NCBI GenBank assembly: GCA_027922465.2
Contig: BQMF02000596.1
Coordinates: forward strand, 1 to 64,000
DNA length: 64,000 nucleotides
Reading direction: 5' to 3'
DNA from: Turritopsis dohrnii
Lineage: Eukaryota > Cnidaria > Hydrozoa > Anthoathecata > Oceaniidae
This document shows positions 11,046 to 21,778 of the stretch, in pieces (the stretch's first letter is position 1; the number at the start of each line of letters is the position of its first letter). Below the pieces are notes generated by a model. That model was not told where the DNA came from and did no database searches. It was given only the letters and a program-made list of their open reading frames with translations. A program made the translations under genes and the position numbers.

Positions 11046-11049
11046 TCAC

Positions 11050-11250
11050 GTTCGATTGGGGTTGCAATGTATTTGCTTCGAACTCACGTCGCACACAAAA
11101 AAAGAAATAATTTCGCTCACAACTCAATCTACAATTTTGCGTGACTTACAAACAAACAAACAAACAAACAAACAAACAAACAAACAAACAAACAAACAAG
11201 CAAACAAACAAACAAACAAACAAACAAACAAACAGACAGAGAATCGGCTC
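11050..11250. repeat. dispersed repeat end with (CAAA)n expansion
   Basis: 'gattggggttgcaatgtat', 'cgaactcacgtcgcacac' and 'cacaactcaatctacaattt' also occur inverted at 24010-24110 and in part at 48060-48130. In this copy the 'gacaaac' site is expanded to about 20 CAAA/CAAG repeats (11147-11233), followed by 'agagaatcggc', which resumes the family sequence seen at 23995. The tetranucleotide run is therefore a microsatellite grown inside the repeat. Confidence 0.75.
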
Positions 11251-12174
11251 GAAGCACAAAACGTTAAAAGTTCAAGGAGTAATGCTTATTTTAATGTGAA
11301 TAAGGGCAAAATACAAAAATGTGGTTTTGATAATTTTTAAAATTATTTATTTATTTTTTTTTTTCAAAAATGGGCTATTCACAAAAATCATTCTACAGAA
11401 ATCTTTTTTGTCGCACTCTTTGTTGCCAAATTAATCTTCTCTCCCTTTTTATTAACTTATATGAAAAATTTCTGACCTAAATATTTTCACTGTAACGTGT
11501 TACATTTGGAGTTTGTTTCTTTATTAAGAGACAAAACACATATCTCTTCTTTTTTTAGTTCTATAGAAACATCTTCTTGATTGGTGATTTCTCGGTTTTT
11601 AGCTTTACATCGATCTGTGTGGTATCTTGAATCTGCATATTTTATTCTTTTGATGATTCGAAAGTAGTTGACACACATAGTTGATAGTTGACAGACAGAG
11701 TACTTATGATAATCACCTTCACTTCAGTGGGACGATTATCCATGTTAGGTTCGAAAAAAGAAAAATTATCACAAATATAGTATTTAATATTTTACTTCAT
11801 TAAGATTAAGAATAAACTAAATCTGAACAATGAAAGATTCATTCTGGAAAATGACAACTATGGCATTATTAGTGACTTGCTTTCATCTGACGTTCATCGA
11901 ATGGAAATGATGCAAAAAAACGTGATTTATTCGTTTACTAAATAATGTTTTCTACTTTTATTTTTTCTATTTACATAAAGTTTTTTATATATCCGATCAA
12001 ATGTTCCAGGAGAGGCAAAACAATCTTTTTGTTGCAGAGTGCTGGCCAAACCCAGTCTTACTCATTCACAACTTTATCACAAAAGTCTCAGAGAGTTGTT
12101 TTTAAATTGCTTGAATCTAGCAGTTGAAAAGTTATGATATCTTGTGAATTGATAAACCAATCTTTCATTAATTG
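11251..12174. other. no feature recognised
   Basis: AT-rich, with only short frames and no motif I can name. Confidence 0.45.
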
Positions 12175-12175
12175 C

Positions 12176-12459
12176 ACAGCGATGGTGCAATGGTTAGTAC
12201 CTTTGTGTATGACCGCTGCGATCCGTGTTGGAGTCCGGTCATGTCGCATCTCAATACTTCCTTCCGATGCGCTTCAAAAGCAGCGTATCAGCCCATTAGA
12301 AACCATCGACTGACTGCAAGCTGCCCTTCAGACAAGTTAAGGCAATGCCATACGTATTTCTGGCAGTAAGTCAACTACTAGCGCCAAGTCGGCGGGCAGA
12401 AAAACCAACCATTACGGACGGAAGCCAAAGGATTAGTGATTCTCTGTTACTTACTTACG
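12176..12459 (+). mobile_element. tRNA-derived SINE, copy 1
   Basis: The head 'agcgatggtgcaatggttag' contains an RNA polymerase III A box (TGGTGCAATGG). About 50 bp on is a weakened B box (gttggagtc). The body aligns closely with 56343-56604, including 'accaaccattacgga'. The 3' tail is a short TTAC repeat (gttacttactta). It has no coding capacity, and mobility would depend on a LINE partner not visible here. Confidence 0.8.
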
Positions 12460-13180
12460 AATTACATTCATGAAAATGAAGTTTCTAGCATGTTTTTCGG
12501 AAAATCTGGAGGTGATTGATGTATCAGACGCTTTAAATATTATTAATGAGACATCATGACAGAAACATTTAACAATAAGTTGTTAGAACGGAATTCTAGA
12601 TCAGAAAATTAACAAAATATGAGCAACATAAAAAACATAAAATTGGCTAGGTTTTAGTTGAGGTTGGATGTGACACTTTTTTGACAGCTGTAATGTTGTC
12701 AAGTTGGCCCAATAGTTCGTACCAATGAGAATTGCTATTCCGTCAGGGATGGACACTGTTTTTAGCTGTATAAAATAGAGTAACAGGAAAAGAAGCAGTT
12801 GAAACACCACAAAATGCGGGTGTAGGTGGTGTATGCAGGGTTTGAAGCGATGGGTTTAAATCCTTGCTTTGCGCCGGATGAGAATAGGGGAGGCCTAACC
12901 AGTTTGCAGTAATTACTGAATAAAAATTAAAGAAAAAATTGTAAAAGTTGATATAACTTAGAAATTAACTTTTTGCGGATAAAATATTATAGAGTTAAGG
13001 TTTAGTTACGAAAACATTGCAAAACTATAGTAGCCATTTTAATATGATCAACGCTTCAGTTTAGTTTCTTTTATTCAAAATTTCGTGTTTGTCTGAAGGG
13101 AAACACGGAATGAAAAGAAAAAACCTGGTCTACGCAAAAAAGTCTGGGAATAGCATAAGAGTATGAAATTGTTTTTATAG
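12460..13180. other. spacer upstream of the galactosyltransferase exons
   Basis: No exon of the galactosyltransferase could be recognised here. 12815-12900 has a B-box-like 'gggtttaaatcc' but no convincing A box. The segment ends in a polypyrimidine/AG acceptor (tttttatag) at 13180. Confidence 0.5.
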
Positions 13181-14291
13181 TTGGTTACACTGATGTAGTC
13201 GTTCAAAATGTTACCGAAGAAAATATCGAGAAGGAGGCTTCATTTTTGAAGATGGGTGGAGCTTGGAAATCGGAGAATTGCAAAGCGCTTTCAAAGGTGG
13301 CAATCATCATTCCAAATAGAGGTCGATGGCCCAACATTCGAATTCTTTTGCGGTATCTTCATCCGATGTTGAGGCGTCAGCAATTAGATTACCGTGTTTT
13401 CGTTGTTGAACAGTCGGAAAAATTTCCCTTTAACAAAGCTAGATTATTTAACGTTGGTGTAAAGGAGTCACAGAAATATGATAATTTTGACTGCTTTATA
13501 TTTCATGACGCTGACTTTGTACCTAGCAATGACAGAAACATATATGATTGTAGAAACAGTCCACGACACTTGGTTAGCAGAGTTCTTGGTGAAGGTTTCG
13601 TATTAAACAACAAAACAATCCCTGGCTGGTTTTTTGGTGGAGCTATTGCTATGTCACCTAAAGATATTGAAGGTTTATTTTTCCTTTTTGAGGTTCTTCA
13701 AATGATTGAATTTACGAAATTGGTTATAAATGGTAGCATTTATGACCAATTTCATAAATGTTCTTCAATATTTTTAAATAGTTTGGATACTTTCCTTTTA
13801 AAGGATATTTTCCTCATTAGTAAACTACAGCAATGTGTTCAACAAAATTAAGAGAAATCACAATTGTATTGATATGAAACACTGAAGATTGTCACTAGAC
13901 ATAGAGACCTTAAAAATATCTAACTTGATCTTCTATTTTAGCTGTTAACGGCTGGTCAAACAGATATTGGGGTTGGGGAAAAGAAGATGATGACATGAGA
14001 TGGCGTTTGATTAAAGCAAAAGTTCGCTGGACCAGGTCTAATGAAAAGGTTGGTCAATACGTCCACTTAAAACATCAACATGCACTTAGTAACAAAAAAG
14101 GAAATAAGATGTACTGGGAAATTGCAGGAAGTAAATTGCAAGTACAAGAAGAAGGAATTAGCACAATCAAGTACATAGTGGTTGCAGCTACCGAGAAAAA
14201 ACTTTACACGCATCTTATAATTGAACAAAAAATGACAGAGAATGACAAAAAACTGACGAGTATATGTGAAGAGGGCTTATACAAATGTTGA
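13181..14291 (+). CDS. beta-1,4-galactosyltransferase family (GT7), last two exons
   Basis: Exons are 13181-13672 and 13942-14291 (stop TGA). The intron is GT-AG (13673-13941) and splits an Ala codon. The first exon follows a tttttatag acceptor, so upstream exons (stem, membrane anchor) are missing or unrecognised. Exon A shows VAIIIPNRGRW, FVVEQSEKFPFNKARLFNVG, the metal-binding FHDADFVPSNDRNIYDC and GWFFGGAIAMS. Exon B opens VNGWSNRYWGWGKEDDDM with the catalytic acidic cluster, followed by HLKHQH and ISTIKY. The family transfers Gal or GalNAc from UDP-sugar to terminal GlcNAc in the Golgi lumen. The donor-specificity position (Tyr in mammalian enzymes) is Phe, and the metal-ligand Met position reads as His. 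Both exons are open, so it is probably functional. Type within the family is unresolved. Confidence 0.9.
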
Positions 14292-15370
14292 AAAGACTAC
14301 AATTTTAAGTCACGTTGCTCTATTATGACAAAGGTGTATGTAGAGAATTCGTATTTCAAGTTGTAAACTTGCAGGTTATAAAAATTACTGCTTAATTTTT
14401 CTGTTCTCCTATTATTCCTTCTCTCCCACTCACGCTTCCTCAATGCCAGAAATAAAAATTAAAATTGCAGAATCGGGAATTGAAACATTTTTGTTCTCCT
14501 CGGAAAAAATGACCAAACAGATCCATCATCTATGTCAATGATTTCTTTGACTTCACCTCTCTCAACAGTCTTGAATTCATCTTTATGGAAACTGATTAAA
14601 TTTTAAGAAAATCAGAAACTTTCTCATGATAGTCAACTTGGCTCTGGCGCCAAGAAATCTGCTGATTTGGGATTGATGTATTTTATAGACGGTATAAGAC
14701 ATCTTATAGATAAAGACGAGTGAATTGGTGCTTGTGCTAATTGAATGCATCACTCAATCTAAAAAAATGTCAACTTTTAAGTTTTACCATTCAAAAAGCA
14801 ACATTTCTTTTCATTTGCTTTTACAAGTCGTTTACTTTCCAAACATTTCCTACTTTTCATTTTTTGTGCCATCGTACTTATGTTTCTTATTCTTTTCCAA
14901 CAGTTTTATCCATTTAGACATTTCTAAAACTATTCACTTCTAGTTTTCTAATTTTCACTTTCCATGTAATTAAGTCAGCATCTGCTAGCTGTGTTTTAGT
15001 TAACTTACCAAATTGCGATCATTGATAATTTGCTGTCGAAACCTTTTTATTTCTGTTTGGCTCAAAGAGAACGTTCTTGCAAGTTCCCTCGCTATTTGAA
15101 ACATAACAAAAATTAACAGATTTTCAACCAAAACGTTTTGTGGGTGCAAAACTCTATCTTCTATTTTACTTTATTTTATTTCTTTCTTTTGGCTTTTACA
15201 TATTTCCTTGATCAAAAATCTATCTTTTTATACAAAATATGTATTCACGGTAACACTTAAGCAATACATCTTTCCTTTGTTGTAGCATTTTTATTTTTGG
15301 TGGCGAACCCCTTTTGATACTTATGTTGCAGAATTAGCCCCATGAAAGGGTGCCTCTTCGAAGAGGTACG
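14292..15370. other. no feature recognised
   Basis: AT-rich 3' flank of the galactosyltransferase. I see no ORF with recognisable motifs and no shared repeat. Confidence 0.5.
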
Positions 15371-15600
15371 CTATTATTAAAATCTTTTCTTTGCCAACAA
15401 TAGCTAAAATAAATTGTACAGCACCACCAAGTGATTGTCCTCTCATAATGTCTTTTCTCGTCTTGTCACTAAGATAAGCTTTGACATCGCTATATAAAGT
15501 TTGGAAATCTTCCCAAAAATACGAATTCACTGATACTCGTTTTCCAAACATATTTAAATTTGTGCCAGTGGTTTTCGACAGAAACGTGATGAGTTGATGA
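15371..15600 (-). pseudogene. class 3 lipase exon copy (decayed paralogue of 55670-55901)
   Basis: The minus strand reads QLITFLSKTTGTN, MFGKRVSVNSYFWEDF, YLSDKTRKDIM and RGQSLGGAVQ, closely matching the lipase exon at 55670-55901. The nucleophile elbow is GQSLG instead of GHSLG, so the catalytic Ser remains. The 3' splice donor is lost: the paralogue has AAAAG|GT and this copy AAAAGAT. The frame then runs on into intron-derived residues. Flanking intron sequence is also conserved (tgtgcctgaagtacct at both loci), so this is a segmental duplicate and not a retrocopy. Confidence 0.8.
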
Positions 15601-16224
15601 ATGTGATTAACTGGATTGTAACAGAAATAACGATAAAAATTGTTGACATACAGATTTTATTTGCACGGCAAGTTTTTTATTATATAATGTCAACGCTCAA
15701 TTGCTTTTTAATGGTTTTTTTGTCAATCCTTTTTTGTGCCTGAAGTACCTGCTAAAAGGTTGTAAGGTTTCATAAATAATGCAGCAGTAACTATGTAACA
15801 TAACTCTTTTTAGGGATGACAAAATTCTTGAAATCCCATTAATATATAGAGCAAATAAGGCAGATTTTCAAAACTCTTTTCCAAATCCCGCTAATGTATT
15901 TTTGTTCAAATTGCATATACGCCAGGTGTTTGGAATGCAAAAATAGACTGTTGTACACGAATTGTTAATGCACGGATTAAGACATATGATATCGTACGGT
16001 AGCTGGTATTTAGTAGGGCTTTAGATACATTGTGTAATTTAGTCTAGTTTTTACGAAAACAAATCTTAACTTTTTATGGTATCATTAAGATTTCCATGGA
16101 ATGGATAATCTTATTAATTTCGGCTGCGTATCTGTCTATGTATTTATCTATCTTACGGGTGGCGCTCTAGCCTGAGATGTAAATTGTTGTCAGGCTAAAG
16201 CTGAAACAAAACGTGTAAAAATAA
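15601..16224. other. duplicated lipase-intron sequence
   Basis: Partly alignable with 55980-56110 (shared 'tgtgcctgaagtacct', 'gggatg.caaa.ttcttgaaa'). No coding features. Confidence 0.55.
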
Positions 16225-16419
16225 CCCAGCGGGCACAAAGACGTCGTAAAGACGTCTTTTCAAGACGTCCCTAAGACGTCGCAAAATGGTCGCGAAGTGG
16301 GAATCTCAAAAGACGTCCCAATTACATCTTCATTGAGACGTCTCGATGACATCCCAATGACATCGTAACGACGTCGCAGGATTATGAAATTTACTCTTTC
16401 AAAAACTGTAATAGGCCAC

Positions 16420-16492
16420 AGGCGGACCCGAACCTGGAACCTCTGGTGTGCCAGCCGAACTCGTAACCGTTATGCCACGCTGCTTGTTGTCA
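16420..16492 (-). other. tRNA-like segment inside the GACGTC element
   Basis: The minus strand has 'gcagcgtggcataacggtta' with an A-box-like TGGCATAACGG and, ~35 bp on, ggttcgggtcc, a good B box. A hairpin CTGG-CACA-CCAG replaces a normal anticodon arm and the acceptor ends do not pair. It looks like a tRNA-derived module, not a functional tRNA. Confidence 0.45.
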
Positions 16493-16546
16493 AGACGTTT
16501 AAAAACATTTACAATAAATTATTCCATACAGACTGATTGCTTTTGA

Positions 16547-16915
16547 AAGTTTATAATTGTTTCGAAGATCGTTATTGAATCTGCACAGAGACGTCCCAAA
16601 AACGTCGTAAAAGGATCCCAATTGCGACGTCTCGTTTCAGACGTCCTTACGACGTCCCAAAATGATCTTAAGTTTATAATTGTTTCGAAGGTCGTTATTC
16701 AATCCGTATAAAGACGTCCCAAAAACGTCGTAAAAGGATCCCAATTGCGACGTCCCGTTTCAGACGTCCCTACGACGTCCCAAAATGATCTTAAGTTTAT
16801 AATTGTTTCGAAGGTCGTTATTCAATCCGTATAAAGACGTCCCAAAAACGTCGTAAAAGGATCCCAATTGTGACGTCCCGTTTCAGACGTCCCTACGACG
16901 TCGCAAAATGATCTG
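16547..16915. repeat. three 123-bp tandem repeats
   Basis: Units at 16547, 16670 and 16793 each start 'aagtttataattgtttcgaa' and contain 'aaacgtcgtaaaaggatccc' and several GACGTC motifs. The second and third copies are nearly identical; the first has more changes. Period is exactly 123 bp by landmark positions. Confidence 0.88.
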
Positions 16916-16978
16916 GAAAGCAAACGACCATTTTACGATTAAAATGAGACGTCTCAAAGACGTCTTGTGCCCGCTGGG

Positions 16979-18235
16979 AATATGGTGGCGTCGAAGGTTG
17001 TACTTCTTGTGTTTTGTGATTGGTACTTTTATCTGGAAATATTGGAAAAGTTGCTTAAGTACAGATTGTCACATAATCAAAGAACTGCATAAGATTTTTC
17101 AAAAGACAGGACTATCGTTTGTATAACAAAATATCCATAATTTACAGTCGAATATTCAGAATTTGTATGTAGTTCTTGATAATATCATAACATTGATATT
17201 ACATTGTATGAAGACTCATTTATCTGATGCCGAATCTCAAGATTTGTATTCAATCGACGGTTATAAATTAATAACATGGAATTGTACTGATGGGAAAGGA
17301 CGACGTGTTTACAATGACAGATAAAACAGATGAATTGGGAAGACAAGATACTATTGAATGAAAATATCATGGATTGAGATATTTTTTCAAAAATTCCCAT
17401 AGTTTCTTACATGCAGCATATATTGCCTGAGTGGGAACACAATATCTGTCAAGAGCCTTCATTAATGATTTTAATGATGTTCTGCAGTCTTTGAAAATAG
17501 ACTAATTTTGAAGAGAAAACGCTTGACCATATCATGATTGCATGCTTACGAAAACTCAATCAAAAAATATTTGTGTCAGTATCATCCAGACATTATTTCA
17601 AAAACAATATTGATACACTTTGCAGCAGTGACGAGATACTGATTGGTCTACAGTCTACAAAACAATATGAGTCCCAAATTTACCAAATAAATCGAAGTAA
17701 CCATATCCATGGAAAAGAAACTAAGCGACGTCCTTGCCCGTGGCTGTATAAGTCATTTAAATGCAAAATGAACAAACACAACAACACCTGTCCAGCCTTA
17801 TTTCAGTCTGTTTCATGCAAACAAAGCAAAACGTCTGTGGCAGTGTGAAAATTTCTCTGATTATTTTAGACCAAAGGAAAACATAAAGATCGAAAACTTT
17901 CTACGTAATTTGCCAGTGTCATGCTGAATTTGAAATTCTACTTCTGTCGACTGAGAAAAATTGAATAGACGCGATTAATTTTTTAATTTTCATATAAATA
18001 AAGCAATTTTACATTGTATTTATTTTCAATTTGGTAATTTATTATTGTGTTTAACAGGACTCACATATCGTTAGATGAGAATTATTTTGTTCTATTTCCA
18101 TTTTTGGAAAAAATGAGCCCCGATTGTTCTTCAAACGGCAGTCTTATCTTGTTGATTTCTTAAAGATTCAGTGAGGTTATGAAATTTAAAACTTAATTTT
18201 CTCGTTTTAAAAAAATTGAAAATAATTCTCACCTA
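16979..18235. other. no supported gene; one 104-codon frame of unknown nature
   Basis: The longest frame, 17534-17848 (+), encodes a Cys- and Lys-rich protein with no domain I recognise and no visible splice context. Nothing else is supported in this stretch. Confidence 0.35.
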
Positions 18236-18239
18236 ACGA

Positions 18240-18680
18240 AATATAGTATAACGAAATATAACATCTGGAAGATTGAGAGAAGCCATAATTTGGAAAAACA
18301 CATTAAAGTCGTCGCCAAGTTTTTTTTTTCCAGTGCTATCAGGTAGCTGTGTAATATGCCTGTATTGTACATGCACATTAAAAGCCTGTTAATACAAGCA
18401 AAATTAGTCATAATTAGGCAAAACACATGAACGTCCTCATCAAGCAGCTTTCAAGATTTGCGGAGTGTCCATATAGTGAAAACGAAAATTGCGCATGCGC
18501 AGTTAAAAATGCTAACATGAATATAATAAGCCATAATTAGGCATAACTCATCAGGGTCTTCATTAGATAATTTCTCCAGTGCTATAAAATGGCCATTATA
18601 ATAGAACCCAAGTTCGCACATATGTAGTACTGCGTGCAAGCCGAATGAGCCATACTTAGGTAAAACGTTCGAAGGTTTTA
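18240..18680. repeat. diverged ~120-bp tandem array with GCGCATGCGC motif
   Basis: The landmark 'agccataatta(g)gc' recurs near 18282, 18407, 18530 and 18649, spacing 119-125 bp. Between landmarks, 'cagtgctat.ag' and 'gcgcatgcgca' recur with substitutions. The same family lies at 27480-27790 (complementary orientation). Confidence 0.72.
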
Positions 18681-18689
18681 ACCAAGTAA

Positions 18690-19505
18690 CCTCTTATAGG
18701 TCTATGAAGTCAGGCTATTATTTTCCGTTATTGCGTTATGTAATGCTTTTGAGTGAAAAGAAGTTCTTACTATAAGTATAGGTCAATTCCCTATAACATA
18801 TACTATGAGAGAAGGAAGTTTTCGTCAATAATGTCATTTAAATATTAATTAGAAATTTGCACCAACGAGAAGCTAAGTATGCGAGCTCCTTCCGAGTAGG
18901 TGAAGCTGCAATAATTATTAGAGTAAAACTGGTTACTTTTTGATAACAAGACTAAGCAAGGTGGTTATTATAGATTTTCACCATGAGATTTTATTTTGTA
19001 ATGCAATGTGGTCACACTGTGGACGCACTAACATAAAATATACCAACTATCCAAACCTTTTGAAGTAAAAGCAGAGCCACATCTATTTTACATAAGATCA
19101 TCCGTCACGATCCAACATCCTCCAATGCAGGAAATCCTTTTACTTACAAAATTGACGCAAATTTAATGTTGACATTTTAAAGAGGATTTTCCCTAGACGA
19201 ATTTGCCAGCAAACTTTCACAGTGCAGTTCATTTGTCTAATAAAATATCCTCCTTTAACTTATATGCGCACAACTACCGTCATGTATTACTATTCCAGGA
19301 AAGGTCTATATGCGTTCTCTATACACATCACAATATATACGAAACAAAAATTTCATATTTATAGCGGTGGTACTGTTGTTTTTTTGTAGTACAGTAGGAT
19401 TGCAGGTAATGGGACTGTTTAGTTCAAAACAGCAAATCAAGATTGTACAGCATTTACGCATGCATAGTGTATACAATGAAAACATGTATACACTTAATAA
19501 TTTTT
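18690..19505. other. no feature recognised
   Basis: AT-rich spacer up to the Penelope 3' end; no supported ORF or shared repeat. Confidence 0.45.
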
Positions 19506-19514
19506 AAAAATAAG

Positions 19515-19572
19515 ACGAATTTTTTAATAGACATGTTTCGACATTTCTTCTGTCATCATCAGTATAAATTAA
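19515..19572 (-). ncRNA. hammerhead-ribozyme-like fold, palindromic stem III
   Basis: On the minus strand: UUUAUA, then CUGAUGA (19562-19556), stem II GACA/UGUC with a purine-rich loop, GAA, the palindrome ACAUGU as stem III, and C at the cleavage site. UAUUAAAAAA then pairs back to stem I with a mismatch. There is one extra U between the core and stem II. A palindromic stem III without a loop is typical of hammerheads that act as dimers, described for Penelope-like elements and retrozymes. Untested. Confidence 0.62.
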
Positions 19573-19851
19573 TTGCAAGCTGAGTCGTAAGAATATACAG
19601 TGTGTCTCAGAATGTTTTATCCACAAACTTTCAATGTGTTTTTTTCAAAGATTATTTCTCAAATTTTTGCGATTTATGTACCATATGAAAGCTCTTTTCA
19701 AGTTCTTTCACAAAATATAAATATTGAAGCAAAATGATAATTCTTCCGAAAGTTATTGAGGCAAATATCATGGTTTCAGATTATCAACTTGTTAAAGATC
19801 AATTAGCGCTTGTAACAATGTAACATCTTCACAAACACAATCAGATGAGTA

Positions 19852-20605
19852 CAGTGTGTCCCAGAGAATTTCGGTCTGAGATTTTAACAAGCTATAACTT
19901 TTCACACTTCTTTCAAGGATTTTAAAAACCTATATCTTAAATAATTTAGTCCAACACCTTTGTAGTTAAAAGGATTTCTTTAAACTGTCACGGTCATTAA
20001 CTCCTTAATGGTTAATGAAAGTAAGATTTCACGTGCGATTATTCTTTTGTTTATTAAGAACATGTCGTGGTGTTATTGAACACACTAAAATTATAATCTC
20101 ATCACAAAGTTAAATATTGTGAAACGGTTCTACAAAATTTTTTGACATCATATGAGCAATCTTTAGTTGCTACAAAAAATTTTCTCCACAGAGATCCAGA
20201 GTCTATCAGAGTTGAGAAGTAAAATTGTTGACACAGCAAATAATCTCAGACAAAATCAAAATTTTATTCGCCACTCTTTATGACAGCAACAGCAAATCGC
20301 TGTGTCAAGAGAAACAGGCACATGTTGAGACGGCTTAAAGTTATGTTTTTAATGACTCTTGTGTTTTACAGTCACTTGACTTTGATATTGTTTTTGATAA
20401 TGACCTTTGGTAGCTGTTATTGAAAGATGTGTTAATTAACCATTGAGAAGATAATTTGATTTTTTCATGTTAAAATCCTCAATTGTTTCCAAACTAAAAG
20501 GTTTAGGAGAACAATCGAATGGTGTAAAAATTGCTGAAATCTGATATATGTGTGAAAAGTTATGAGCTGTTAAAATTTCAGACCGAAATTCTTTGGGGTA
20601 CACTG
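19852..20605 (+). mobile_element. mariner-type internally deleted element (inner)
   Basis: Starts CAGTGTGTCCCAGAGAATTT and ends with a near-complement (aattctttggggtacactg). TA lies on each side at 19850-19851 and 20606-20607. It sits wholly inside the element 19598-20866. It keeps only a transposase C-terminal remnant, so it is an internal deletion derivative of a DUF4817-type autonomous element related to 8766-10507. Confidence 0.82.
20202..20330 (+). pseudogene. mariner-type transposase C-terminal remnant
   Basis: Plus-strand translation LSELRSKIVDTANNLRQNQN, FIRHSL, stop, then QQQQIAVSRETG. It aligns with VAELRRRITNEVNNLRQNPD / FVTNSI / AVSCIQQNGQ at the end of the 9129-10230 transposase. 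Only ~40 residues remain. Confidence 0.75.
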
Positions 20606-20885
20606 TATAAACATAATTTCTGTCATTAGAATTTGCTAAAATGTCATTAATGAACTGTTAATTGATTTTTAAGAAATTAATGATCCAAATCTGTGTGTTT
20701 TTCTTCAATAACTTTCCCAAGAATAATTATTTTCTTCAAAATTTGATGTCAATCGAAAATGCTGGAAAAGGGCTTTCTCGTGATATAGATTTCGTAATAT
20801 TTTCATGAATAATTCTTGAAAAAAACGCATTGAAATTGTGTGGATAAAACATTCTGAGACACACTGTATGAGAAAGAAGTAAAGT

Positions 20886-21470
20886 TTAAGTAGTTAGTGA
20901 TAATTCCAGTAATAGTTTTTTACGATATACCGAGGTTTTTAACGAATGTGTTGAGGTATCAATAAAAACACCTAAAAAACGTATTTTTCCACTCATTTTG
21001 GTTTGCATGGTGAATTTTATGTTAGGATGTTTAGAATTAATGTAATTATAAAAATCTATTGCTTCAGTCCTGCTTCTAAAAACAGCAAAAATATCATCAA
21101 AATAGAGCCTATAAAGTAAAGGTTTATTAGAATACTCAGAAATCCATGTTTTTTCGTGAAAACCCATGAAAATGTTTGCAAGAATTGGAGCGAGTGCAGA
21201 ACCCATTGCTGCGCCATCTATTTGATCATAATAATTACCGTTGAATAGGAAATGTGTTTTAGCCGTAGCAAATAGAAAAAGTTTTTAAAGATCAGTTTTA
21301 GAAATTCTAAGATTAGGATTGTTATTCAAAAGCAAATTAATAGCTATATCAATGGTTTCGTCAAGTTGGACAACAGACTTGTTACATCATAAGATACAAG
21401 AAAAGAACCAGAAATGCTAACCTTATTAATTTCTTTTGCAAATGTGAAAGTGTCTGCGCACGAGTGAACA
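20886..21470 (-). pseudogene. Penelope-like reverse transcriptase fragment
   Basis: Minus-strand 106-codon frame with GSALAPILANIFMGFHE (motif B), LYRLYFDDIFAVF (catalytic Y-F-D-D, intact), FTMQ and IRFLGVFID. It extends upstream through stops as QLDETIDIAINLLLNNNPNL and YYDQIDGAAMG. These are the signatures of Penelope-like RTs. The palm motif A region and the nuclease domain are absent. Confidence 0.85.
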
Positions 21471-21778
21471 ATGAACAATGAACGCAAATATCACTTTATA
21501 TCATTGTCACGGAATTGTTTTAACAAATAAACAGGCAAATTTTAAAAAATCTTAATTGCAATATGCTAATCACTTCATGATATTAAAAATATTTTTAAAA
21601 TATTGCTTTCGTAGTACTAAAAAAGAACAGAGAAGAGAAAATAATCGCGTTAAGTCTGTATTTTTAGGATTAAAAATTGGTATCTTGAACTAATTCTATA
21701 AAAACAAATATAACAAAGAAATCAACAATTAACTTGTTGAAATACTAGTATTTTAATTGTAGTATTTAAGGCTTGATA

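Larger units (their letters stand above)
16225..16978. mobile_element. GACGTC-rich inverted-repeat element (non-autonomous)
   Basis: Bounded by CCCAGCGGGCACAAAGACGT and its complement (ACGTCTTGTGCCCGCTGGG). The interior is saturated with the palindrome GACGTC and variants and includes a threefold 123-bp tandem repeat. No transposase ORF is present. A clean target duplication could not be identified. A tRNA-like segment sits inside at 16420-16492. Family is not assigned. Confidence 0.72.
19598..20866 (+). mobile_element. mariner-type non-autonomous element (outer), CAGTGTGTCTCAGAATG ends
   Basis: Termini CAGTGTGTCTCAGAATGTTT and the complementary 'acattctgagacacactg', TA on both sides (19596-19597, 20867-20868), with diverged inverted repeats extending roughly 190 bp. 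It is inserted in Penelope sequence. The inner part is occupied by a second element at 19852-20605. A smaller relative lies at 40033-40256. Confidence 0.82.

Noticed and set aside
11056..11340. 94-codon frame with a long run of KQTN repeats
   Set aside because: It is a translation of the CAAA microsatellite and its flanks, with no start context and no domain.
12815..12900. tRNA gene or SINE head (gggtttaaatcc)
   Set aside because: Only a B-box-like match; no A box and no cloverleaf.
17534..17848. Cys-rich secreted peptide or toxin-like gene
   Set aside because: No signal peptide, no regular Cys framework and no splice signals.
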